Notes under the pieces: generated by a model
Seen by the model: the letters and a program-made list of their open reading frames with translations, nothing else
The model's database searches: none
What the model was told of the DNA's origin: nothing
Assembly: GCF_048771995.1 (NCBI RefSeq)
Contig: NC_133028.1
Span: 69,867,501-69,931,500 of the forward strand
Length of the DNA stretch: 64,000 nt
DNA from: Taeniopygia guttata
Taxonomy: Eukaryota > Chordata > Aves > Passeriformes > Estrildidae
Direction: 5' to 3'
Shown: positions 49,081 to 60,558 of the stretch, one piece after another
Numbering within the stretch: position 1 is the first letter of the stretch
Layout of the letters: the number at the start of each line of letters is the position of its first letter
Made by a program: the position numbers and the translations under genes

Positions 49081-51784
49081 GGTATGTACCAAGACTTCTA
49101 CTTCATGGCTTCTACAAATTGTTTGGAGAGTTGGTGCACTTGGGGAGCATTTGTTGGGGAATTTAAAGTGAAAGGAATGATGTGTTACTCTTGGCATTAT
49201 TTCCCAGAGGCTTATGCTGTGTAGTTATCGCTCAGGTAGAGAAGGCAAGGGAGTTACACTGATGGAATGCTTGTTACTACATCTTACCTAAAGGTAGGGC
49301 ATTTTCTCTTTCATATAAATAATCCATTCCAGCTAAATGAAGACAGTGACACATGGAGAAAAATCTAAATTTTCTTGTGAGTTTCTTCAGTGTTGCAATG
49401 GTCAATAATTAAGATACTTGTCTGTAATCTGCAAATTTTGTGCAGTAAATCCAAAGATAGCTTTCAAAAAGAAGTCATAACACCAAAGTCTTATGTTTTG
49501 GCAGTGCATCTCAGGACAGAACTTCCTATCAGAGCTAGAAAGAAGCTCAAAGTTCCCTGTCAGCTAAATACTTTATTAAAAGCAACACACACCTATCCTG
49601 GTTGGCTCATATTTGACTAATTGGGTAGCCAGCTCTGAGGGATGGAGGAATTGCTTTCATGCAGAGGGAAGCTCCAGCTTGGAAGAAAACAGAAGAGCAA
49701 CACTAAGAACTCTTGGTGTGCAAGTAGAAGCACCGAGTTGAGTCACTGCTCATTCACATGCGAACAACACACTACTGGGAGTGTGTTGATGCCAAGTAGT
49801 CTGACAGCACATCCCTAGCTCCAAAAACAAGTGCCTTGAAGAACTGTAACTCCAGGCTACAATCATGGTACCATCAGGTCAGACGCCAGCAAAGCATTCA
49901 GCTTCTTCCCCCAGACTTTGGCTAAAAGGACAAGACTCATGCTATGTCACAAGCAAGAAAAAACTAGAACCAGTCTCATTTCAGTCTAATTCCCAGCATA
50001 ACCTCAGTGGTATTCCCAAAACCTTCCCAGACAGGACAGCATTTTCTTCTCCTCTGCTCCTGTGAATGGCACAGACTGCTCTGGTGTCATCCCTACTGCA
50101 CCTGGAAATGTCAGGCCTGTGTTATGCCCCTCTAACCCAGCATTAGCACCACTGGAACAGCGACAGCCGCACCTGAAATAGATGTAAGCTGTAAAGGAAA
50201 TCATCAGGAACTTGTTTAATTTAAAACAAGGGGCAAAGGAAGCACTGTGAAGTCCTGACCCTACTTGTTCTAAAGTAGATCACTGCATACTGCACTATGA
50301 ACTCAGCTGGGATCCAGATTGCTTTGCAGATAGAACAGGAGGAAGCTGTAACTTACACCCACTACTACTGTACCTCCAGCCAAGGAGCAAGATAACTAAA
50401 TGCCCTTGGGGAGATATGAGAGGCATTTGAAGCATAAAAATTGCTTACCTTTCCCTTACCAGGTAGGCAGATAAACACAAATGTCTCTGTTCAATAGTGC
50501 CTGACAGTCTTATGCAAGCCCTCAAAAGCATAGAAAATTTAGGCATAGAGTAAACTATGGTGCAAGGATGCGCATCCCCAGTGACAGAACATTCCCCATC
50601 ATCTCCAAAATAAGCAATTCCAGAGAACCACCTGAGTTGGCAGAGATCATGGGCCCAGAAAGCGTGGGAGAGCAGAGGCTGGTGCTTCTGTGCAGGGCAC
50701 GGAGCCTGCATGCTTCACACGAACTTCCCAGGTGCTGCGCCGTGTTCAGACTTTCAGTCACATGGCTGCTGGGACACACACAGCTTACCACATGCTAAGG
50801 GAGGGTGGGGGCAATTTGCTTTACTGCTCCTGCCAAAAGCCTCTATTACTGTATGTTATGAAAGCTCCGGAGAGGCAAAACATTCCTAAAACCACTTTAT
50901 TAAAATTAGTAACACCCGAAACTCCCCCCAGTTGTTTATGGATGGCAGGGCTGAAGAAGGCAAGAAGCAAAAGCAAAAGCAGAGGCAGACAAGGCTTCAC
51001 TTTCTCTGCAGCGTGACAGGTGAAGGGAGTCTTCAAATAATTTCAGCTGGCTGCTGAAATGTTGTCCTCTTCCCCCAGAGGTCATGCTGGGAGCAAGACT
51101 AGTTTTCCATCCACAGACACAAAGTGTTACCTATGGACTAAGTGTTGGTTTTCCATACCCCAGCATCTCTGAACTACTATCAAAGGTTGTAACACTTTCA
51201 CCCCCGTGGCATCCTTGTAGCTATTTGGATATTTATGTGATGATAGCACAGAAGCAAGCACAGGGCCTGCAACTTATTGAGCGTGTGCAGAGGCAGGGGA
51301 TACTACTACCTCTGTCCCTGTGCTCCACTCCTGCCCTTCTCATGGATCACCTCCTCTGTGGATGCTGAGCCAGAGAAGCACTCCTGACTCCCAGGCTCCT
51401 GTTCCTTATGCCGCAATCCTGATCCATACTACAGGAGAAGGGGAATTTAAACACAACCACAGAGAGATTTAAGCATGGAAAACTACCAGGTCATTATATT
51501 GCCATGCCATGACTGCTGTCCCTTGAGGCTCCTTCTCCCAGGACATGTCAGACCCTATGCATGGCAGGCTCAGCCCAGCAATCCATGCTATTCCCTTTGC
51601 TCATCCTTAGCACAGGCTAAATCAACGTTTGCTCCTGCCTGACACCCTGCTAGCTCGTTGCTTTACAAGAGACAGGAGCCACATTCAAGCTCGAGCCTCT
51701 GAACTAACAGGCCACCTGAAGCAGATCAAGCTGCTTTTGCACCATCTCATTCTTGGTGATATGTGGAAACCTCTGCTTGGACTT

Positions 51785-52225
51785 CTTTGGCAGTGACTTG
51801 CATTGAATAGTATGTAATTGTAATTTTGTCTTATTTATATTACTTGTAATTTCTATCAATCATCATTTCTATCTATTGTCATTTTTGCATTCTGCACAGG
51901 ACCATAGACCCTGGGGGAATTTCTGTGTGGAAAGGACTGGACTAAAGCTCTGGTGCAGAATAATAATAAGATGCAGCGGGCCCTGATCTGCACCTTTTGC
52001 ATACAGACCTGCCCCTGAGCCAGGGGAGAGGCCCTCACTCCAAACCCTCCACGGGCCACAGGAGGGACACGGCCCCGGGGCTCAGGGGGTCCAACTCTCC
52101 CCCACAGTGATGGGGTTTGGGTTTCCCTGAGTTCTTTGAAGGATAATGGAATGTTTTCTGCAGGGCTTTCTGCACATGTACTGATCTGCATGAACCCAAG
52201 CTCTGGGTCAATAAAGATTATTTTT
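51785..52225. repeat. Possible old interspersed element with an internal GC-rich patch
   Basis: AT-rich repeats of ttgtaattt/tatttatatt (51810-51855), then a GC-rich patch at 51975-52110 and a plus-strand AATAAA at about 52210. This composition recalls a solo LTR or a retrotransposed 3' end. I found no clear terminal repeats or target duplication. Confidence 0.25.
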
Positions 52226-52698
52226 ATGAGAAATAAAGACAAACTTTCTGTTCAACATTACCAAACCACCTGGTATCTAGGGCAGAGCCTCAGCTCTTCA
52301 TCAGCACAAGGTATGGTATGCACATTAAAGTCTGAGATTTTTTATCAGATGCATGCAGGACACCTCTGTCAATATTTGACCATGTCACCTGGACACTGAT
52401 CACAGAAAATATCGTTTGGCATAATAGGAATTAAGCACACAGCTTAAGTGCTGAAGGAAGGATGTGAAAATAATGAAGCAATGCACAGTCTCAAACAAAT
52501 GTATTCCAGTATTTGGAAGACAAAGAGAACTCATCTCCCACCTCTGTCATGTTTTCTTTCAATGCACCTGTGCAGAACTATTTGTATTGAGAGAGGAGTA
52601 GCCTCACTCCAATTCATTGAAATTATGGACAATGCACAGTCCCCAGAAACCCTGTGGCAGCCCAGGACTTCAAGAGGCTTTACCCAAAATGTGCCTAT

Positions 52699-52714
52699 AC
52701 ACACACACACACAC
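52699..52714. repeat. AC dinucleotide microsatellite
   Basis: About 8 AC units. Confidence 0.9.
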
Positions 52715-53369
52715 TGGGCCAAGTGACTCTGAGTTTCCTCCTCCACCCACGGTTTTTAACCTTCAAGTAGCACTCAAAGTACATGCTGTTACTGTTGTGT
52801 TACTGTTGTCACATTGGCTTGCATCTCTCACTTTGTTCTTATGTATCATGGTGCTTCTCACTCAAGAAACCACCAAAAGCAAATAGGAATTTTAAGAATC
52901 CCACAGCAGTCAAAAGCCATAAACGCCTAAATAGCCACAGACTGAAGGCAGTGGAAGTAGCCTGTGTCTGCACCCACTGAAGACAACAAATGCTTTATTA
53001 CAGCCTGCAGCAGGGCTTGGGGTTAGGCCAGAACTGATTGGGAAAATCTCAGAACCCTACTTTATGATTAATTGTCTTGAAAAGCCGTCAGTGGAGCCAT
53101 TCCACCAGCACATTTCACAAATCCTTAATGGTTTAAAAAGGAACCAAACTAACCCGTACTTGGCATCATCCTAAAAACCCTTTTAAAGTCCTTTCAGGCT
53201 GCGGTTTGAATGTGGCACCTGAATTATACGGGGGCACCTGCTCCTGGCTGGGATGCACCTCTTTTGGGTAGGCCAGGAAGGATGAGTCTGAAAGGAACTC
53301 TGCTGGGCCAAAAGGAAAAGGTCAGGGAGGAATGCAAAGGGACACCCAAATGGGTCAGACCACCCCCAA

Positions 53370-53480
53370 ATTCCTCACTGTCATGCTGAGGTCACGGACA
53401 CTTCTGTGGAGGTCTTGGAGCGTGTTTGTGTTGGTGTAAGGTCGTGACCTTCCCCTGCGTCACTCTCCATTCTTCTTGGG
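53370..53480. promoter_or_regulatory. Nuclear-receptor-type half-site cluster
   Basis: AGGTCA at 53389-53394, and AAGGTCGTGACCTT at 53438-53451, two AAGGTC arms inverted around GT. Extended AAGGTCA half-sites are bound by ERR, SF-1 and RAR-type receptors. Sequence evidence only. Confidence 0.3.
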
Positions 53481-54089
53481 AACAATCAGGAAGAAACTCC
53501 TAGTGTTTCTTGGCTCTTGCACACACTTTTCACGCACAGGGGAGCACCTAGCCCATAGAGAACATTTTTTTCCTGCTGTAATCTTGATGGAAAATGTCGT
53601 TAGTGATGGAGAAAGGAATTCAGGAGACGGCTGAGAATTGCCTGAGGGAGAACTTTCATATCTATTTGCACAAGAGACATCGTGAACATGCCACCAAAGA
53701 AATCAAGAGAAGCATTAACAAGGCAAGGGGGAAAAGCAGGAGAATTTCCTCTCTTTCAGCTTCCTGGGAGTCCTGCCTGTGTTTCAGGGCATTGGTTTGC
53801 TTTGGCAAACCTGGATGGCCTGAAAGGGCACTGCAGCAGTCATGAATCCTGAGACACAAGGCAGATCAAGCTACCAAAGTACCATGTCAGAACCACAAAG
53901 ACTTATACCCAAAAACTCGGCACCCGAGATGCTGAGTTCCCAAAAATCACAAACACATGTGATGCCACTTGGAGGCCCTCCTTGACTTTGTCTGCCTTAA
54001 GAGCATCCTTCCAAGAAACGCCCATGAACACGCAATGCCATAGCCTTGAAAAGAAGGGGAAGAGCACCAAATTCTCAGCCAAACCTTGC

Positions 54090-54430
54090 ACGTTTTGGCA
54101 CGGCCAATGTCCCCCTCCCACCCCGTGTCACTGACTCATCCCGCCCTGCTTCCCCCGCCCAGAGGCAGCAGATCAGGAATGCACTCCAGGGAAGCGCTCG
54201 GGTCCTCCCTGTGGTGAGGCTGCCACAGCTCCCTGCGAGGCCCAATTTGGTGGTGGCATCCATTAAGGCAGTTCCTGGAACAGCTGCCGTGCTCTGTCAA
54301 ACGGCCGGCACAAGTCAATAAAATTCCGTCCATCGTGGGATTGGCTGTAACAATGGCACACAAACAGATTTAGCCTTACGCACTGAAATGATGTCAAACA
54401 AATTAGCTTTGCCCGAGTTACTCAGACATT
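54090..54430. promoter_or_regulatory. Enhancer-like block with AP-1 and TEAD-type sites
   Basis: Contains consensus AP-1 TGACTCA at 54132-54138, GGAATG at 54176-54181, and an acaatgg SOX-type core near 54350. Repeat-free. AP-1 with TEAD is the usual pairing at EGFR-ligand enhancers (established for YAP/TEAD targets); the link here is inferred. Confidence 0.35.
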
Positions 54431-54956
54431 CTTGCAAAGCTCGGCCCTGTCCTCTCATCTCTCAAGCCTGGCTGTGCTGTTTGCCAAAGGGAGATGTGGA
54501 GCGGCCTCCCTGCACAAGAGCCTGGGAGAAGGAGGAGAAAGGAAGGGTTTTTGCATTTCCTTTGCCCCCACCAAACAAAAAAACAACCTGAATAACAACT
54601 TTTAAAAAAAGGCAAAGAGCACAACAGATTTGGAGTGCCAGGGCCCATGCCCTCACACTCCTGTAACTGGATCATATTGTTCCCCTTGGCTTGGGAACCT
54701 GAGGGTGATGGCAGATGAACTGGCATGCAGCAATAGTGCTCCAAAAATGGGCTTCCTGAGGCAGCAGCTGTGGGCACCTAGCTCTGGGCTCACAGACATA
54801 CCCTGCTTAGGAAGCTGCCCCATACTGGCTCTCCTACCAGTCTGGCTCCCATCAGCCAGGGGCAATGCTGCCATGTCACATTTTTGTCAGTTCTGGCCAG
54901 GAAACACACCTGGCATTTGATATTTGAATACCTGGTATTCAAAATGCAGTAAACTG

Positions 54957-55012
54957 TATTTCTGCTTATTAAAGATATGAAGATATTATAAAGATATGAA
55001 GGTATTATAAAA
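54957..55012. repeat. Short AT-rich tandem duplication
   Basis: taaagatatgaagatattat is followed by a near-identical copy differing at one base. Just before, gaatacc-t-ggtattc forms an inverted repeat (about 54926-54940). Confidence 0.8.
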
Positions 55013-58000
55013 TACCCTCATAAAGAAATGCCACTAGGGAATCTATACAAGGAAATTTCCTTGCCAATATTCACCAGATAAATTCAACAAAAAGTTTTGA
55101 TTATAAATTAGCATTTAAGTGACTCAGCCTTCGATATGGAATCAAAATCTCACCTTTGATACCGTGAACCTTTTTATGAATTAGCCCAGAGCTAAGGCAG
55201 GTGACCATTCACAGGTGGCCCTAATTCCACAACAGGGCAAAATCCCCAAACCATCAAACAGAAAACTCCCCCAGAATGGCTATGCAAGACATGCCTCGAC
55301 TACCAAGTTAAGCTCATCCCAAACTGCTCCAGAAAATAAGCGTTTAAAGCAGTTTTAACCCTAATTTGTCTGTGAAACTCTGTCTCATGGCCTATTTTTA
55401 TGTTTATACTTATGAAAAACTGAATTAGAATTTTAATTTGACTCGAGCAACCTCTCATTTAGAGGTTTGCTTGCCCACAGGCCATGGGCTTCATACCAAG
55501 ACATGCCCTGCTCTCAACCAAAACCAGCCTGTGCCCCAGCTCCCAACCCCAGCAGCCACAGAGGAAGCTCTTCCCATCTGTGCAGCCAAGAGCCAGAGGG
55601 GTCTGGAGTAGCAGAGCTCCCAGAGCAGCCCATTGAACAGTTCCCTCTCGTGCACACCTCCTCCAGCTCGCCCAGGTCTGCTGCTCACAAAACCTGCTCT
55701 CACTTCCACTCAGTTCAGCGAGAGTAGGAGCAGCCCTGAATCTAGTCATAGTACAAGATTTTATTGCTGTCATGATAATTGATGACTACTTACACTGAGA
55801 TTTTAATGAGTACCTGCACTTTTTTCTGTGTGTTCCTTAAATGGGTCATAAAGGAGGAGTCCCAAGCGGTTTCCTGGATTTGCAGTACAATAGGGACCTC
55901 TACAGGCGCTTCCCTGTTCGGAACAAGGCTCAGGACAGGTAAGAGCAGCCACACCAGAGCTCTGTGACACACAGACCGCAGAGCAGCCAGCACTGGGTTC
56001 ATGCCAGCATTCACTGAAATCAGCAGGGCTATGAAGACCCTGCCTATGACAAGGCTGGAGCTGACTGAATCCAGCCTTCAGATTATTTATCGTGCAAATT
56101 GTCTGCTTTCAAACACTTACACTTTGCCATGATACTTCCCAGGATAGCTCTAAAAGTTAAAACACAAACAGTAAACTGGCACTCATATCACACAAGAGAG
56201 AATGGAAATGAATATTCAAAAAGAAACTCTCTCTCTTTGCATCAAACTTGCATCTTACTAAATCTGACCGATCTTTGCCCTCTCTCAATACTTACTGTGT
56301 TATTGATCTACCCAAGCATCATTTATTAAAAGAACTCAAAGAAGAATGATCCCAAGCCTTTTAAAAAGGTTTGAAGTCTGATGTCTCTCCATCATGTGGG
56401 TTTAATCCCTTCTTTCTTTATTCTCCACAGAACATCATTCTTAAAGCCTTGCTTCCTAGGGATGGTCTACAGGCAAGCCATTAAGAACTGCAGCCTTCAA
56501 AGGTGACAGGAATTATTCTGAACTAAATTATAAAATCAATTACATTGCCAAATTAGCCTTCTCCTTGTGGGATGCTACAGTGTATTTCATGGACCAGAAA
56601 TAAAACAAAACATGTAACAGGTATAAAGAATTACCAAGCTTTAAAACTTGGCCGAGAGGAATATGATTTTTTGGGTTTGATTTTGGTTTTGGGGTTTTGT
56701 TGGAGGTGGAGAGGAGAGTTGGGGTGAGGGGGTGTCTTGTTTTGGTTTCTTTTCTTGCATGAAGTTGAGAGTCACCAGGAAGTGACTAGTGTCACAGCTA
56801 GCTCTTAGTACACAAACACAAGGCAGGACTGCATGCTGCAGCAGCACAAATCAGATTTGTGCTTTTACTAGAAGTGGGGTGGAGAAGAAACCCTGGTGTG
56901 TCATTATCCAAACATACTGTGGGTTACTAGGAATAAGAGAAAATCTCCAAGGAAAAACTGTCTCCTACCTGCCTGCCAGCCACCAGTGTGCCCGAGCCTG
57001 TTGCCAACAGGCTGGACAGGGACACTGCACTGGGAGCATCAATCCAGCTCCTTACACTTCCCTCCAAAATCAAATCAAGTGTCTTGAAAGCCATCTTTTC
57101 CCCAGGCTTGCATCTCACTGTTTGCAACAGACCTTGCTGGGAGCAGGGAAACTGCAGGCCACCCACACACACCTGAGCAGAAAAGGGGAGTTGAATTCAG
57201 GGAAGATGTTCCAGCAGCAACCCAGCACACCTGCACAGCAGCTGCAGACGCCAGTGAAGCCGGTTCAAGGCTGGGTGGCTCAAGGGCAACTCAGCTTGAG
57301 AGGTGTGCTGCAGGAAAAGCCAGTGTGGTTCCACCAGCTTGGATCATTGACAGGGCAAGTGCTCTGTCCTTCAGAAAGGAAGATCCCAGTCTTCAATGTC
57401 TCTGGCTTGGCCCTGCTGAGCTGCTGCCTCTCACAGCTGAGGCAGCCCTGCCTAAAAGTCACACAAACGCAGGGGCTCCTCTTGAAATGACAGGTTTTGG
57501 CACATGCAGCTGGAAAGGGAAGGAGAAGCTTACAACTCTCTTAATTATGCCACTACAGAAAGAGTCTGAGCCTGATAAATGAGCTAGGAAAGATGATCCT
57601 GATCCTCTGACAGGCCAGTTCTGCAGGAAATTCAGCACCGTAAGCAGCAACACACCATTCCAGGCTGGCAGCATCTGTCACTTATCAAGGAAGGGCTCAG
57701 CAGGACTGACTCCCTGAAGCAATCTGAGGCCATGCAGATTCCCCTCAGCCCAACTGCACTGTGAGTCAGTTCATGCAGCACACAGCTGGGGTCTGCTCTG
57801 AGGCTGTGCTTCTGCAGGGCAGGCACATGGCACCCAAGTGGCAAGGAGCTCTGTGCTGGAAGCCATGACTCCACTTGCAAAAAGAGACTAAAGCAAGCAT
57901 CTTCTTTTCCTTCCTGCCTTGCCTTCTTCCCATCTTCATCTTTGCATTTTATTCTCATTCTGTCCTGACATCAAGTCTCATTTTGCATGGCACAGGCTTA

Positions 58001-60124
58001 TCTGGTGCTTCGCTCTCCAGTTTTTCTTCCACTAGCAAAAAAATATCAGCAACCTCTCACTTCCAAAGCTACCTTGGGCTTGAAAGCCAACTAGAAAAAA
58101 CATATTTTGCTATATCATCCCCTGCTAAATTGTGACTCCCTAAATACAACCGAAAAGGCACTTGCATCCTGCAGGGTACCTGCTTGGCCTCTGGTACACA
58201 AAGGGTGTAACAAACATCAGTAAGAGGACATGCAGACAAAAAGGCATCTCACTCCAACACTTCTCTTTGAGCAAGGTGAAGTCCAGTTGTTCCAAGTCGT
58301 GCCCTTAGAACTTGTGTGACAAATTCATGGACCCCCTGAGCCAGTTGTGCAGGGTGTGTGTCTGCTCCAAGACAACCTCCTCAATGGAGAAGGGCTGATC
58401 CTTGGGAAGTGAATCCAACACTGGCAGTGTGAGCACAGGAAGAGAAAGATTCACTCATATGACAAAAATCCTAAGGCTTTTCATCCTTGGGATATTCAGC
58501 TCTACAATTTTCTCCTGAGACCAAGAAGCAGGATCTCTCACCTGTGTTTTCCTAATAACATGCACATCTTCCATTTCCATGTGAGATGGGTGAAGGGAGC
58601 TTTTCATTTGCGAGGATGTGCAGACTAATTTATACCTAATTGCCCTCTCACCACATAAGTGCGACAGAAAATGACAGGGCCACCACCAAAAGCTGACTTG
58701 AGGACTATGAAGAGCCCAAGTTACCCAGCAGTGGAACCTGAGAAAAGGTCAGAAGAATGGACAGTGCAAAGATCAAAGGTTTGACTGGAGATGAAGAAGA
58801 CAAAAAGGTTGTGGGTTGGAAGATACTGGTGTCAATGTACAGAGGAGAGGGTCGGTGTTCATCTACTCCTCACCAGCAATCCTTTTCGTGTGTCCATATG
58901 CTGCTTGCTCCCTCTGTTACATGGAATTCCAAGCAGTGTGTGATGTGCCATTTTATTTACTAGTATCAGAGAACCAAGATGGCTCAGATACTGATCAGGA
59001 TGCCCACATGAGAAGCACCCTGAACTTCAAACCATTCAAGTGCCACATGCATCTTTACCCTTTCAAACCCCACCTTTCATACACATTTCAGCATTGCCAC
59101 TGTAGTCTTACAAATACACTTTTTTTTCAACGAACAACATCCATTCTTGTTGTGAAAATTAACTCACAAAACAAAGAAACAGCTTTCAGCAGGGCACCTG
59201 AATTTAGGAGCCGATATTACTCCACAAGACCTCAAAGTACCAATTGCCTTTCTCTGGTAGATGGCCGAGCACAGCAGATGAGTCTACAATGTGCAACAGC
59301 TGAAATGAAAATCTCTGAGAGCCATCTCTAGTCACATCAGCACTGGCAAACACTCCAGCTGGCAGTGAGACGTCCCAGGTAGAGCCATCATCTTCAGAAC
59401 GCATTTGCTTCCCTCTTCCTTGAACCAAATCTTTGTACCTTCCCAATTCTTTGTAGATAATATGAATGGAACCAAGCATCCAATATGCAATCTGTTAGTC
59501 CACGATGGAACCGAATCCCTAAAATAATTTCTTTCTAATTTGAGTGGTCACATTGTCTCCAGATGTGCAAATGATACAGAGAAAGTCTGTTTCCTGGGAA
59601 AAAACTGTAGTGAAGTTTCAAAACAAAATTGCAGCTTCTCTAGCAATTGAAGCCTTGTGCAGAAATCAGGGTGCAGCAAGGCAATGTTCTGCCTGAAATT
59701 CCATGGAACTAAGGAGTTGCCTTAAGATGTTTGGGAAGAGGAGAGCTCCTTGTCACAAGCACGCTCCATAATCCATTTTGAGAAAGGCGTCTGGTTGCTT
59801 TGCTTATGAAAATAATAAGAACACACCATGCCCAGAGGTGTCATGGTCTGATTTTCCATGAATTGCTTATTCTCTATATTCTAATTTAAGGATGGTTTCG
59901 AGAACCAGTCATTTTCCTCAGTCCAAAGCATTTGTTGTCCTTTATGGCACCAGAAGCCCATGCTTGGCCCAGCACACCAAAGGTAACCATTGGATTGGGA
60001 GAGGGCTGTTTATCCACATACACAGCCAGCAGACACCAAAATCAGAACCCAAACGGTCAGTGGTCAGTGCATGATGTCCAGTATACAGCTCCGCTGTGAG
60101 GGAAGTGGTGCTTATCCTCCAGAG

Positions 60125-60151
60125 AAAAAAAAAAAAAAAAAGGAAAAAAAA
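60125..60151. repeat. Poly-A tract
   Basis: A17-GG-A8 on plus, about 360 bp past the EPGN stop. On the EPGN transcript strand it is a poly-U run. Confidence 0.9.
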
Positions 60152-60503
60152 CCCAAACAAAACACACAAGAGACCAAAACAAAACACTGTACAAGTGCTT
60201 GAAATGATTGAAAACCGCTAAAACCAACCAGTCCTCCCCATGGCAAACACTGGGCACAGGATAGTGCCCAGAGGCCTGCCAGTGTCCTCAGCTGCTTGGA
60301 CCTCAGCATGATCCACCCTCACCCAAGAGAGCAAGTCTTTCTTCAACAACACACAGAGCCTGTCAGTCCTGCGGGAGTTCCCTTGGCGCTCCTCTGCCAT
60401 TCCTTCGAGCTCATCTCCTCAGCCAGGCTGGGGTACCTGTCCGATGGTGCAGGGGGCCTTCCTCCTCAGCAGGCAACTTGGTGAGTGTTCCAGCACTGGG
60501 GCT

Positions 60504-60558
60504 TCACAACGCCGTCTCACCCACGCACACCTTGTAGGGTGATTTCAGTTTCCTGCAT
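60504..60558 (-). CDS. EPGN: EPGN terminal coding exon
   Basis: Acceptor gtctgctttag before 60558. A plus TGC continues the split arginine codon, then [17 protein letters not shown] and TGA at 60506-60504. It aligns with the mammalian epigen tail CLKLKSPYNVCSGE. At 55 coding bases it is easily missed, but the protein match is specific. Confidence 0.88.

Larger units (their letters stand above)
41701..60503. other. Intergenic region between EREG and EPGN
   Basis: No exon recognised. It contains the enhancer-like blocks, a CR1 remnant, simple repeats and one 233-codon plus-strand frame (56789-57490) without family match. The EPGN 3' UTR must occupy part of its right end. I saw no canonical AATAAA in the first 1.4 kb after the EPGN stop, only a CATAAA variant near 59940. 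Confidence 0.6.

Noticed and set aside
53594..53845. 83-codon plus frame starting MSLVMEKGIQETAEN
   Set aside because: Charged, helix-like text but no start context, splice partners or family; consistent with chance.
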